Assembly (NCBI GenBank): GCA_027492795.1
Contig: JAPUEB010000007.1
Coordinates: 1 to 64,000, forward strand
DNA length: 64,000 nt
DNA from: Chryseobacterium sp.
GTDB lineage: Bacteria; Bacteroidota; Bacteroidia; Flavobacteriales; Weeksellaceae
Direction of reading: 5' to 3'
The notes beneath the pieces are model-generated. The model was not told where the DNA came from. It saw only the letters and a program-made list of their open reading frames with translations, and did no database searches. Made by a program: the position numbers and the translations under genes. Shown here piece after piece: positions 28,206 to 36,510 of this stretch. Position 1 is the stretch's first letter; each line of letters opens with the position of its first letter.

Positions 28206-28405
28206 GCGGTTCGATCTCTCATCGCAATACATTTCTTTTTGAAAAGAATTATTTTTTTCATGTAAAAGACAAAAATTCCAGCATTCTTTTATTTTTTTTG
28301 GAGGTTTTCAATCCTAAAATAAATTCATTCTAAATAGTTTGGAAATGAGTTTTCTTTGTAACAAAAAGGAGTTTCGATAGTCTTATTGGATAAATTGAAA
28401 ACTTA

Positions 28406-30559
28406 ATGAAGCGAACCATTATCAGCCTCTCTCTTTTGTCAGGAATTTTTGTTTTTTCGCAGGAAACAAAATCTGACACCGTAAAAACCTCTGAAATAAA
28501 GGAAGTCGTTCTTACCGCAAAAAAGCCAACCATCGAAAGCAAAGCAGACCGAACCGTTTTTAATGTTGCAAACAGCTCTATTTTAGCTGGAAATACAACT
28601 TGGGATGTTTTGCGAATGACTCCGCTGGTAAATATTGATAATGATGACAATGTTACTGCGGAAGGAAGCAAAGTTACAGTTTACATTAACGACAGGAAAT
28701 CGGTTTTTACAGGGAAAGAACTGAAGGAATATCTGAAAACAATTCCTGCAGACAATTTAATGAAAATAGAAGTAATAACCAGTCCTTCTGCAAAATACGA
28801 ATCTTCGGGAGCGGTAATAAACATCGTTTTGAAAAAGCTCGATAACGAAGGTTTGAAAGGAAGTGTATCGCTGAACAATACGCAAAGTTTAAAAAATTCG
28901 CAATATTCCAACATTAATTTGAATTACCATCGGAAATATTTTACGCAGGCATTTTCTGGTTCTTATAATCATTCGGAAAGAGTAAATACGAGTTACAATG
29001 AAAATTTTTTGTTTGCAGACCAATCATTAACGAAAATTAATTCCGAAAATAACAGTTTGTGGAAATCGCCCTCATTTTCTTCCTCATCAGAATTTGAGTT
29101 GGATGAAAAAAACAACGCCGGATTGGTGATGGAATATTACAGCTCCAAATATGATACAAGTTCTAATGCAAATGGCGAATATTTCCTCAATTCAATTCAA
29201 CAAAATTTTTATACGAAAACGATGGATGCGGTTGGAAATAATCATTTTTTGGGAAGCAATTTGTTTTACAAATATTACGACAAAGAAAAAAACCGGATTT
29301 TGGATGTAAACTTTGGTTTAAACTACGAAAAACAGGGCAATACAGCCAATCATTATCTTGAAAGAAGCACAGGAATTATTGAGGAAGACCGAATTTCTTC
29401 AAACGATAATAATCGTGAATATTATGTGAAAATAGATTATTCCCAACCCATTGGAAAAGATGGTGATCAGTTGGAAGTTGGAGGAAAAGCGAATTTCAGG
29501 AACAATCAAAGTCCTATTGGTTTCTTTAAAAATCAGAATGGAATTTGGGTAAATGACCCCAACAAAACCAATAATTTTCAATATTTGGATAATTTGAACT
29601 CGCTGTATGCCAATTTTAGCAAAAAATTCTTCAAAAAATTGGAAACCAGAATTGGGTTGCGCTACGAACACATCCGCTACACCGTAAAACAGGATGTTGG
29701 AAATATAGAAAAAACCAATTCCTACGGAAAATTATTGCCCGATCTCTTAGTAAAATATTCTTTTTCCGATAATTACAACTTAACAGCAACTTACAAATAC
29801 AGTCTTTGGCGACCTTGGTACACAGAGTTTAATCCGTTCTTGATTCCATCAGATAATGGAACTTATAGCCGTGGAAATATGGATTTACAGCCCAATCCGA
29901 ACCATAGAATTGGTTTGAAATTGGGACTTTATAAAAAATACTTTATTTCTACAAATTATTCCTTCAGCAATCAAGATTATTGGAATTCCTACTACATCGA
30001 GGACGGAAAAACCATCAGTATGCCTACAAATTTTGGCGGAAAAGTGAAAAACTATTCGGTTTATGCCAATACCAATCAAACTTTTTTCAAAAATAAGCTG
30101 AATGTCAATCTAAATTTAGGTCTTTCCTACATCGATAACAGTGATTTCAATGAAAAAAATAATATCGACCTGAAAAACTACATCACCAATTTTAGTGGTT
30201 CCACGAACTTTTCTTATACCAATTTCCTGAATAAAAACATCAATTTTAACGGTTGGTTTGGCTTACATTCGCAAAACTGGGGAAATTCTATGGGCAATAA
30301 AATGAATTTCTTCCACAGCTTTGGCGGAACAAAAACCTTCCCTGTTTCGCAGATTGAGTTGGGATTACGTTTCAACAATATTTTCAAAAAACCAGGCAAC
30401 GATACCACAACTTACACACCAATCGGAACATTCAAAAACATTTCCACTTGGGATTGGTATGGAGTTACCTTTAGTTTTGTAAAACGATTTGGAAACCAAA
30501 AAGTAAAAGAAAGCAGCAAAACCAACGTGGAAAAAGAAAGCGGCGGCGGAAAAAATTAA
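28406..30559 (+). CDS. TonB-dependent receptor-like outer-membrane protein, 717 aa
   Basis: Signal peptide to about residue 18 (FVFSQ), a TonB-box-like EIKEVVLTAKKP, a plug domain (AGNTTWDVLRMTPLVNID, VTVYINDRKSVFTGKELKEYLKTIP, KIEVITSPSAKYESSGAVINIVLKK) and an outer-membrane barrel rich in aromatic strands. The plug with the IEVITSPSAKYE motif is typical of the Bacteroidetes group with an 'outer membrane beta-barrel' C-terminus. A leading carboxypeptidase-like domain is absent. Substrate unknown; no helper genes adjoin it. A terminator follows the stop. Confidence 0.88.
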   Translation: MKRTIISLSLLSGIFVFSQETKSDTVKTSEIKEVVLTAKKPTIESKADRTVFNVANSSILAGNTTWDVLRMTPLVNIDNDDNVTAEGSKVTVYINDRKSVFTGKELKEYLKTIPADNLMKIEVITSPSAKYESSGAVINIVLKKLDNEGLKGSVSLNNTQSLKNSQYSNINLNYHRKYFTQAFSGSYNHSERVNTSYNENFLFADQSLTKINSENNSLWKSPSFSSSSEFELDEKNNAGLVMEYYSSKYDTSSNANGEYFLNSIQQNFYTKTMDAVGNNHFLGSNLFYKYYDKEKNRILDVNFGLNYEKQGNTANHYLERSTGIIEEDRISSNDNNREYYVKIDYSQPIGKDGDQLEVGGKANFRNNQSPIGFFKNQNGIWVNDPNKTNNFQYLDNLNSLYANFSKKFFKKLETRIGLRYEHIRYTVKQDVGNIEKTNSYGKLLPDLLVKYSFSDNYNLTATYKYSLWRPWYTEFNPFLIPSDNGTYSRGNMDLQPNPNHRIGLKLGLYKKYFISTNYSFSNQDYWNSYYIEDGKTISMPTNFGGKVKNYSVYANTNQTFFKNKLNVNLNLGLSYIDNSDFNEKNNIDLKNYITNFSGSTNFSYTNFLNKNINFNGWFGLHSQNWGNSMGNKMNFFHSFGGTKTFPVSQIELGLRFNNIFKKPGNDTTTYTPIGTFKNISTWDWYGVTFSFVKRFGNQKVKESSKTNVEKESGGGKN

Positions 30560-30565
30560 TGGAAC

Positions 30566-30598
30566 AAAAAAATCTCTGAAAAATTTCAGAGATTTTTT
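30566..30598. terminator. Bidirectional terminator
   Basis: Stem AAAAATCTCTGAAA/TTTCAGAGATTTTTT, between the convergent receptor gene and guaA. Confidence 0.85.
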
Positions 30599-30614
30599 AG
30601 ATTTATGATGGAAA

Positions 30615-30655
30615 CTCTCCCACTCTCAAACTCCCAAACTCTCCCACTCAAATTA
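30615..30655 (-). repeat. 8-bp array starting at the guaA stop
   Basis: Four 8-bp units of TGGGAGAG/TTTGGGAG type plus a partial one whose upstream end is the TAA stop of guaA. In gene sense each unit ends in GAG or GGAG. Confidence 0.75.
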
Positions 30656-32182
30656 TTCCCACTCAATCGTTGCAGGTGGTTTGCTTGAAATATCGTAGGC
30701 AACACGGTTGATGCCGCGAACTTCGTTGATGATACGGTTGGAAATATTTTCTAAAAATTCCCAGGAAAATTTGCTGAAAGTTGCCGTCATAAAATCAATG
30801 GTGTTTGCAGAGCGGACAACGGCGGTGTATTCGTAAGTTCTTTCGTCGCCCATTACTCCGACCGATTTTACGGGAAGTAAAACAACGAAGGCTTGAGAAA
30901 CTTTTTCGTAAAGGTCGTTTTTATAGAGTTCTTCAATGAAAATATCGTCGGCTTCTTGTAGGATTTTTACTTTTTCTTCGTCCACTTCTCCTAAAATTCT
31001 GATTCCTAAACCCGGTCCCGGAAATGGATGACGATACACCAAATGATGCGGAATTCCGAGTTCCTCGCCTACTTTCCGCACTTCGTCTTTGAAAAGTTCG
31101 CGCAAAGGTTCCAAAAGTTCGAGTTTCATTTCTTCTGGAAGTCCACCAACATTGTGATGCGATTTGATGACTGCTGAAGGACCTTTCACAGATTGTGATT
31201 CTATAACGTCCGGATAAATCGTTCCTTGAGCCAAAAATTTTGCACCTTCAAATTTGTGGGATTCTTCATCGAAAACGGCGATAAATTCTTTTCCGATTAT
31301 TTTTCGTTTTTCTTCGGGGTCGGAAATTCCTTTTAATTTGTATAAAAAACGTTCGGAAGCATCCACCATATCAATATTCATATGGAAATGTTCACCGTAG
31401 TTTTTCATTACTTTTTTGCCTTCGTCTTTTCGTAAAAGTCCGGTGTCAACGAAAATACACTGCAATTGGTCACCGATTGCTTTATGAATGAGAACCGCCG
31501 CAACCGAAGAATCAACGCCGCCGGAAAGTCCGAGAATCACTTTTTCTTTCCCAACTTTTTCTTTGATTTCGGCGATGGTTCGTTCAATGTAACCCGTTAA
31601 TTTCCAATTTTTTTGAGCGTTGCAGATGCCAAAAACGAAGTTTTCGAGCATTTTTCCGCCAAATTCGGTATGCGAAACTTCAGGATGAAACTGAACGCAA
31701 TAAATATTTTTTTCTGCATTAAAAATCCCCGAAATTACATCTGTTTCCGCAGAAATTTCAAAGTTTTGCGGTGGAATTTCTACTTCATCGAAATGCGACA
31801 TCCAAACTGTAGAATGTTCGGGAACACCTTCAAATAATGGATTGTTTTTTGTGATTTTTAAGGTTGATTTTCCGTATTCTCCTTTTTCTCCTTTTTTTAC
31901 TTTTCCACCGAGAATATGTGTCGTGAGTTGCATTCCATAGCAAATTCCGAGAACAGGAATTCCGGCTTCAAACAAGGATTTTTCTACCAAATGTGCATCT
32001 TCCGCATTCACGGAACTTGGACCGCCGGAAAGAATAATTCCCGAAGGTTTTTTGGCTAAAATTTCTTTTAAAGGTGTATTGTAAGGAACAATTTCGGAAT
32101 AGACTTCCATTTCACGGATTCTGCGTCCGATAAGTTGGTTGTATTGTGAGCCGAAATCGAGGATGATGATGCCGTTTTCCAT
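30653..32182 (-). CDS. guaA: GMP synthase (glutamine-hydrolysing)
   Basis: 509 aa, makes GMP from XMP, glutamine and ATP. N-terminal class I amidotransferase with nucleophile cysteine in GICYGMQ and catalytic HPE in FHPEVSHTE. ATP-pyrophosphatase domain with PP-loop LSGGVDSSVAA (about 220), and C-terminal dimerisation domain with HPFPGPGLGIRILGE and the closing YDISSKPPATIEWE. Family length is normal. It is the last gene of the minus-strand purine block; its leader is a 12-unit heptamer array, and a second array follows the stop. Confidence 0.97.
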   Translation of the reverse strand: MENGIIILDFGSQYNQLIGRRIREMEVYSEIVPYNTPLKEILAKKPSGIILSGGPSSVNAEDAHLVEKSLFEAGIPVLGICYGMQLTTHILGGKVKKGEKGEYGKSTLKITKNNPLFEGVPEHSTVWMSHFDEVEIPPQNFEISAETDVISGIFNAEKNIYCVQFHPEVSHTEFGGKMLENFVFGICNAQKNWKLTGYIERTIAEIKEKVGKEKVILGLSGGVDSSVAAVLIHKAIGDQLQCIFVDTGLLRKDEGKKVMKNYGEHFHMNIDMVDASERFLYKLKGISDPEEKRKIIGKEFIAVFDEESHKFEGAKFLAQGTIYPDVIESQSVKGPSAVIKSHHNVGGLPEEMKLELLEPLRELFKDEVRKVGEELGIPHHLVYRHPFPGPGLGIRILGEVDEEKVKILQEADDIFIEELYKNDLYEKVSQAFVVLLPVKSVGVMGDERTYEYTAVVRSANTIDFMTATFSKFSWEFLENISNRIINEVRGINRVAYDISSKPPATIEWE

Positions 32183-32194
32183 TTTTGATTTTTT

Positions 32195-32278
32195 GTTGCT
32201 GGTTTCTTGTTTCTTGTTTCTTGTTTCTAGCTTCTGGTTACTTGTTCCGAGTTTCAGGTTTCAGGTTTTACGTTATAT
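32195..32278 (-). repeat. 12-unit 7-bp array before the guaA start
   Basis: Twelve contiguous 7-bp units, on the plus strand mostly GTTTCTT, GTTTCAG or close variants, unbroken in phase over 84 bases. In gene sense they read NNGAAAC-like. The array begins 13 nt before the ATG. Confidence 0.9.
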
Positions 32279-32302
32279 TTGCATTGGCTTCGCCGAATCT
32301 TT

Positions 32303-32350
32303 GATTTCCGTAGGAATCTAAATAATTAAGTTGAGATTCCTACGGAATGA
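32303..32350. repeat. Pair of TTCCGTAGGAA-type palindromes
   Basis: GATTTCCGTAGGAATC at 32303-32318 and GATTCCTACGGAATGA at 32335-32350. They belong to the same palindrome class as the composite element just downstream. Confidence 0.7.
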
Positions 32351-32374
32351 CAAACTTTATGCTCTATCTTTTTT

Positions 32375-32447
32375 GATTCCGTAGGAATCGTATATGTGTA
32401 GATTTTTTTTTCGATTGATGGTTTGCGTTCCGTAGGAACGCTATCTT
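32375..32447 (+). repeat. Two-hairpin composite element, copy 1
   Basis: GATTCCGTAGGAATC, 35 bases, then GCGTTCCGTAGGAACGC followed by TATCTT. The same two palindromes in the same order, with a related spacer (ATNTGTGTANA near its start) and the same GCTATCTT tail, occur inverted at 41874-41950. Confidence 0.8.
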
Positions 32448-32794
32448 CTATTCCTTTATTCCTTCCTTTGTTTAATTTAATTTAATTTTTCTTATTTGTT
32501 CTTTTGCTTCAGTTTTAATTATTTTTTTAATTGGAATCAGCGAATCACTTCGTGATTTGTCTTGAAACAAAAGAACCAAAAATTCAAGACTGGAAACTCC
32601 GGCTAAAATTTTAAATAAAATCCTAAAATTTTCAAACTTGCGCGGAAACACGATTTGTTGAAAAACAAAAATTATTGCCGCGCTTCAAACACTGAAAATT
32701 TTTTAACGGATTTTATTTAAAATTTCTTAACGCCTACGTTTCCTAGGTCATTTCAAAAAAAACTTCGTTTCTTAATGACCAATTTTTCTAAAAA

Positions 32795-32897
32795 TCCCTG
32801 CTCGTAACTAGCCCTGATTGTAGTGGAAAGCCCACAGCAAGCGTTGGGAAAGCATTGGAGCGAGGACTTGCAACGGAAAGCAGGTTCCCGGCTCCTA
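32795..32897 (+). ncRNA. Candidate structured RNA, Flavo-1-like
   Basis: A GC-rich island in A+T-rich surroundings. Blocks GCCCTGATTG, TAGTGGAAAGCC, GCAAGC, GACTTGC, AACGGAAAGCAGG and GGCTCC can pair as CCTG/CAGG closing a region with a GCAAG/CTTGC helix. I recall a family with the pattern GCCC-GAT...AGCGG...AGCGGAAAGC-GG as widespread in Bacteroidetes and possibly the one named Flavo-1, but cannot confirm the name here. It reads on the plus strand toward the purD 3' end. Confidence 0.45.
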
Positions 32898-32924
32898 ATT
32901 TTTATAATTTCTTAAATTCAGATT

Positions 32925-32951
32925 GAAAAAAAGACGTGATTTCTCACGCCT
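32925..32951 (-). terminator. purD terminator
   Basis: On the minus strand GGCGTGA-GAAA-TCACGTC followed by seven T, just after the purD stop. Confidence 0.85.
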
Positions 32952-32957
32952 TGATTT

Positions 32958-34196
32958 TTAGAATTTGCCGATGTCTTCTCTGTAAAACGCATAGTCGAAA
33001 TGAACCGGTTTTGCGTCTTCATAGACTTTTTTGCGCGCTTCTTCGATGGTGGGAGCCGTCGCCACAAGGTCGATAACTCTGCCGCCCGAAGTGTAAACGC
33101 CTCCTGCTCTGTTTTGCGCTCCCGCCAAAATGATTTCGCTGTGCTGAACACGGTCTAAACCACGGATTTCGTAGCCGGTTTCGTAGTTTCCGGGATAACC
33201 GCCGGAACACATCACAAGACAAACCGCTTTTTCGTCGCTGAATTTCAGTTCGATGTCCTGTCCATCGATGCAAGCGTTGATGGTGTCGAGCAAATTATTT
33301 TCCAAAAGTGGTAAAATTACCTGCGTTTCTGGATCGCCTGAACGCATATTGTATTCGAGCAAATGACAACCTTTGTCGGTTACCATCAATCCGAAAAAGA
33401 TGAAACCGTTGAACATTAAATAATTGTCTTTCAGTCCGTTAATGGTTGGCTCTAAAATATTTTTCTTAAAATCTTCGTAATGTTCCGCTGTGAACTCTGG
33501 ACTTGGTGCAACTGCGCCCATTCCTCCGGTGTTTGCGCCGGTATTGTGGTTTCCTACCCTTTTGTAATCTTTCGCGGCAATGCACGGGTAAAGTGTTTTT
33601 CCGTTGGCGAAACAGATGATGGAGGCTTCAAAACCTCTTAAATATTCTTCTACCACAATTTGAATTCCGGCGTCGCCGTAGATTTTATCAATCATAAAAT
33701 CGTGGATGGTTTTCATGGCTTCGTCTTTGTCATCCGCCAAAACAACGCCTTTTCCGCTTGCCAAACCTGAGGCTTTGATGATGAGCGGATAATGTGCAGT
33801 TTCAAGGTATGATTTTGATTCTACATACGAAGTAAAAATGTGTGCATCAGCAGTTTTCACGCCGAATTCCTGCATAAATTTTTTGGAGTAGGCTTTGCTT
33901 CCTTCCAAATTGGCGATTTTTTTGGTTGGACCGAAAATTCTTTGTCCGGCTTTGTTGAATTCGTCCACAATTCCTTCTACTAATGGTGCTTCGGGACCAA
34001 CAATGGTTAAATTGACGGCTTCTTTTTTCGCGAAATCTACCAATTCGTGGATTTCGGTAAGCGGAACGTTTTTACCGTATTTTTCGGTTGTAGCGTTACC
34101 TTTTGCAAAAAACATCTGCGTTACACGGCTGTCCTGCGCCAATTTTGCTGCAAAAGCGGCTTCGCGACCTCCGTTTCCTATGATTAAAACTCTCAT
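32958..34196 (-). CDS. purD: Phosphoribosylamine-glycine ligase
   Basis: 412 aa, ATP-grasp enzyme joining glycine to phosphoribosylamine (GAR synthesis, second step of purine synthesis). Seen: N-terminal VLIIGNGGREAAFAAKL, GPEAPLVEGIVDEF, ATP-grasp region KASGLASGKGVVLAD and VEEYLRGFEAS, metal-binding LLEYNMRSGDPETQ, and C-terminal GGYPGNYETG. It has its own well-formed promoter upstream, so it need not depend on purH, which precedes it across the TGCA repeat. Confidence 0.97.
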   Translation of the reverse strand: MRVLIIGNGGREAAFAAKLAQDSRVTQMFFAKGNATTEKYGKNVPLTEIHELVDFAKKEAVNLTIVGPEAPLVEGIVDEFNKAGQRIFGPTKKIANLEGSKAYSKKFMQEFGVKTADAHIFTSYVESKSYLETAHYPLIIKASGLASGKGVVLADDKDEAMKTIHDFMIDKIYGDAGIQIVVEEYLRGFEASIICFANGKTLYPCIAAKDYKRVGNHNTGANTGGMGAVAPSPEFTAEHYEDFKKNILEPTINGLKDNYLMFNGFIFFGLMVTDKGCHLLEYNMRSGDPETQVILPLLENNLLDTINACIDGQDIELKFSDEKAVCLVMCSGGYPGNYETGYEIRGLDRVQHSEIILAGAQNRAGGVYTSGGRVIDLVATAPTIEEARKKVYEDAKPVHFDYAFYREDIGKF

Positions 34197-34222
34197 AAAA
34201 GTTTACTTTTTTTATTATTCTA

Positions 34223-34253
34223 CAAATTTAAGATTTTGAAAGGGGATTTCAAA
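34223..34253 (-). promoter_or_regulatory. purD promoter
   Basis: Read on the minus strand: TTTG (34253-34250), exact 19-base spacer, TAAATTTG (34230-34223). Perfect match to the flavobacterial consensus; the leader would be about 20 nt. Confidence 0.65.
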
Positions 34254-34273
34254 GTTTTTAAGTTGTTTGATTA

Positions 34274-34411
34274 GGTGCAGTTGTTGCAAAGATGCAATTG
34301 GTGCAAAAGTGCAAGTGGTACCTTTTGGCAGTTTAATTTAATTTCAAAATTTGTTAACAAAACGTTTGCAACAATTTGCATCAATTGCACCAAATGCAAC
34401 AATTTTACACC
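34274..34411. repeat. TGCA-rich imperfect inverted repeat, copy 2
   Basis: Left arm 34274-34313 and right arm 34365-34411, the same design as copy 1 at 13281-13422 with an unrelated loop. It sits between purH and purD. Confidence 0.8.
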
Positions 34412-34418
34412 AAATTTA

Positions 34419-35936
34419 TCAATGCAGAAAATGTCTCATTCCCGTCAACATCATTGGAATGCCGTGTTCGTTGGCGGCTTCGATACTTTCTTCGTCGCGC
34501 ATACTTCCGCCCGGTTGAATAAGTGCTTTGATGCCTTCTTTTGCACAAAAATCTACCACATCACGGAACGGGAAAAACGCGTCGGAAGCGAGAACCAAAT
34601 CGCCGGAAAATTTCTCCTTCGCTCTTTGCACCGCTTGTTCTGTTGCCCAAATTCTGTTCACTTGTCCACCACCAATTCCTAATGCCTGAATTCCGTTGGA
34701 AACAACGATGGCGTTGGATTTTACATATTTTACTACTCTTTGAGCAAATACTAATGCTTTTTTCTGTTCTTCGGTTGGTTGGAAAACAGTAACGGTTTTG
34801 ATGTCTTCTGAAAATTGATTGTCATTGTCTTGTACCAACATTCCGCCATCGATTTTTACCCAAGTTTGTTGGTCGGAAACCTGATTTTTGATTTTTATAA
34901 TTCTGAGGTTTTTCTTTTTTCTTAAAATTTCCAAAGCGTACTCATCAAAATCAGTTGCCATTACAATTTCTAGAAATGTTTTGTTGAGTTCTTCTGCTGT
35001 GGCTGCATCTACTTTATAATTCATTGCGATAATGCCGCCGAAAATGGAAACAGGGTCGCATTCAAAGGTTTTTTTGTAGGTTTCCAAAGCGGAAGTTCCT
35101 ATCGCAACGCCGCAAGGTGTGGAATGTTTTACCGCACAACAAGCCATTTCATTTTTAAATTCGTTCACGACTTTCCAACATAAATCCATATCGCGAAGAT
35201 TGTTGAAAGAGAGTTCTTTTCCGCCTAAAATTTCAAAATCTTTCATCGCGCCGTTTTCAAACGTGGAAACGTAATACGCGGCGCTTTGATGCGGGTTTTC
35301 ACCATAACGTAAGTCGGAAACTTTTTTATAGGAAGCGTTGAGATACGTTGGATATTCTTCTTCCAACAACATTTTTGAAATCGCAGCGTCGTAAGCCGAC
35401 GTTAAATTGAATACTTTTCCTGCTAACTTTTTACGGGTTTCTATAGTAGAATTTCCGGTTTCTGAAATTTCATTTTGAATTTTTTGATAATCTTCTACAT
35501 CCGTAATTACCGTTACTGAATTGAAATTTTTCGCTGCAGAACGCAACATGGAAGGTCCGCCAATATCGATGAACTCTACTTTTTCGTCCAATGAAATATT
35601 TTTGTTCACGTTTTCAAAAAATGGATAAAGATTGACGATAACCATATCAATCAGTCCAATTCCGTGTTCTTGAACGGTTTTCATATGTTCTTCGTTGTCG
35701 CGAACCGCGAGAAGTCCGCCGTGAACTTTTGGGTGCAACGTTTTCACGCGACCGTCCAACATTTCAGGGAAATTCGTGATTTCATCAATCTGAATTGGGC
35801 TTAAACCTGCTTCTTTCAGATGTTTGAACGTTCCGCCTGTGGAAATAAGTTCGTAATTGTTTTCCTCTAAAAATTTTGCAAATTCTGTAAGTCCGGATTT
35901 ATCGGAAACAGAGATTAATGCACGTTTTTTTGACAT
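34419..35936 (-). CDS. purH: Bifunctional AICAR transformylase / IMP cyclohydrolase
   Basis: 505 aa, catalyses the last two steps to IMP. The N-terminal MGS-like cyclohydrolase domain has [26 protein letters not shown] and [21 protein letters not shown]. The C-terminal transformylase domain has [14 protein letters not shown], the [11 protein letters not shown] loop with the catalytic Lys-His, FGGIIAMN, and C-terminal [15 protein letters not shown]. Length is normal. The TGCA repeat separates it from purD and the DUF559 cassette separates it from purN. Confidence 0.97.
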   Translation of the reverse strand: MSKKRALISVSDKSGLTEFAKFLEENNYELISTGGTFKHLKEAGLSPIQIDEITNFPEMLDGRVKTLHPKVHGGLLAVRDNEEHMKTVQEHGIGLIDMVIVNLYPFFENVNKNISLDEKVEFIDIGGPSMLRSAAKNFNSVTVITDVEDYQKIQNEISETGNSTIETRKKLAGKVFNLTSAYDAAISKMLLEEEYPTYLNASYKKVSDLRYGENPHQSAAYYVSTFENGAMKDFEILGGKELSFNNLRDMDLCWKVVNEFKNEMACCAVKHSTPCGVAIGTSALETYKKTFECDPVSIFGGIIAMNYKVDAATAEELNKTFLEIVMATDFDEYALEILRKKKNLRIIKIKNQVSDQQTWVKIDGGMLVQDNDNQFSEDIKTVTVFQPTEEQKKALVFAQRVVKYVKSNAIVVSNGIQALGIGGGQVNRIWATEQAVQRAKEKFSGDLVLASDAFFPFRDVVDFCAKEGIKALIQPGGSMRDEESIEAANEHGIPMMLTGMRHFLH

Positions 35937-35973
35937 TTATTTTTACTTTTTATTAGATTTTTCTGGGTTTGCA

Positions 35974-36033
35974 TTCCCCTCTTTTTTAAAGAGGGGTGGC
36001 AAAATTTTCTTAAAGAAAATTTTGACGGGGTGT
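35974..36033. repeat. Left inverted repeat of the DUF559 cassette
   Basis: Two hairpins: CCCCTCTTTTTTAAAGAGGGG-type (TTCCCCTC at 35974 to GAGGGG at 35996), then GTGGC, an AAAATTTTC/GAAAATTTT stem and ACGGGGTGT ending at 36033. It is the inverse of the right repeat apart from a longer second stem. Confidence 0.85.
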
Positions 36034-36041
36034 TTTTTAGT

Positions 36042-36458
36042 TTACGAAAAATGACTGATAATATAATCCTCTAATTCTTTCATCACATTTCTCAAATCAT
36101 TTTTCACTCTAAAATCAGATATTTTGAAAATTTTCAACTCTAAAGACTTTAAAAACTCTTCTCTTTTTTCGTCGTATTCTTCTTTATCTTCATGGCTTAA
36201 ACCATATATTTCAATGACTAAACCAATTGATTTAACATAAAAATCAACAATATAATTTCCTATAATCCTTTGTCTGTCAAAATCAATTCTATGAAACTCT
36301 TTATTTCTGACCTGTTTCCAAAATATAACTTCAGATAAAATGTAGCCTTTTCTTAAACTTCTAGACCTCTGCAACAGTTCTTTATTTTTAGGAAGAGTAT
36401 CAATCTTTCTCCTAAAAATTTCAATACCATGAATATGAGTTAAAATTTTCCTTTCCAT
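36042..36458 (-). CDS. DUF559 endonuclease-like protein
   Basis: 138 aa. The DUF559/Vsr-like PD-(D/E)XK pattern is clear: LSEVIFWKQVRNKEF (E43), FDRQRIIGNYIVDFYV (Q63, D72) and LVIEIYGLSHEDKEEYDEKREEFL (E83, H89), then VMKELEDYI. D72 and E83 could bind the catalytic metal. Position 85 is tyrosine where most relatives have aspartate (ELDG), so activity is uncertain. The gene is framed 13 nt upstream and 8 nt downstream by inverted two-hairpin repeats, and lies in the purine block to which it is unrelated. Likely a selfish or domesticated nuclease; function unproven. Confidence 0.85.
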   Translation of the reverse strand: MERKILTHIHGIEIFRRKIDTLPKNKELLQRSRSLRKGYILSEVIFWKQVRNKEFHRIDFDRQRIIGNYIVDFYVKSIGLVIEIYGLSHEDKEEYDEKREEFLKSLELKIFKISDFRVKNDLRNVMKELEDYIISHFS

Positions 36459-36471
36459 AAAATGAAATTAC

Positions 36472-36510
36472 ACACCCCGTCCTTCGGACACCCCTCTTTT
36501 TAGAGGGGAA
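36472..36510. repeat. Right inverted repeat of the DUF559 cassette
   Basis: ACACCCCGTCCTTCGGAC, then ACCCCTCTTTTTAGAGGGG, ending GAA at 36510. Its TTA (36500-36502) is the purN stop codon and its outer part encodes the final residues (IPL) of PurN. Confidence 0.85.

Larger units (their letters stand above)
32183..32957. other. 775-bp gap between purD and guaA
   Basis: No gene is seen. Contents from guaA toward purD: a heptamer array (32195-32278), TTCC-type palindromes and the two-hairpin element (32303-32447), unexplained A+T-rich sequence (about 32450-32790) containing the inverted pair AATCACTTCGTGATT, a GC-rich structured-RNA candidate (32795-32897), and the purD terminator (32925-32951). 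Confidence 0.6.
35974..36510. mobile_element. DUF559 cassette bounded by inverted repeats
   Basis: 537 bp: a left two-hairpin repeat, one gene, and a right two-hairpin repeat in inverted orientation, placed between purN and purH. No transposase is present. The mobility of such a unit is an inference from its structure and from its disruption of the purine block. Confidence 0.6.

Noticed and set aside
32195-32278. CRISPR array
   Set aside because: Units are 7 bp with no spacers, and no cas gene is present. The same applies to the 8-, 9- and 10-bp arrays.
34197-34273. Purine riboswitch before purD
   Set aside because: The promoter places transcription start about 20 nt before the ATG, leaving no room for an aptamer.
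34274-34682. 135-codon plus-strand frame over the purH 3' end
   Set aside because: It begins in the TGCA repeat and overlaps conserved purH codons in antisense.
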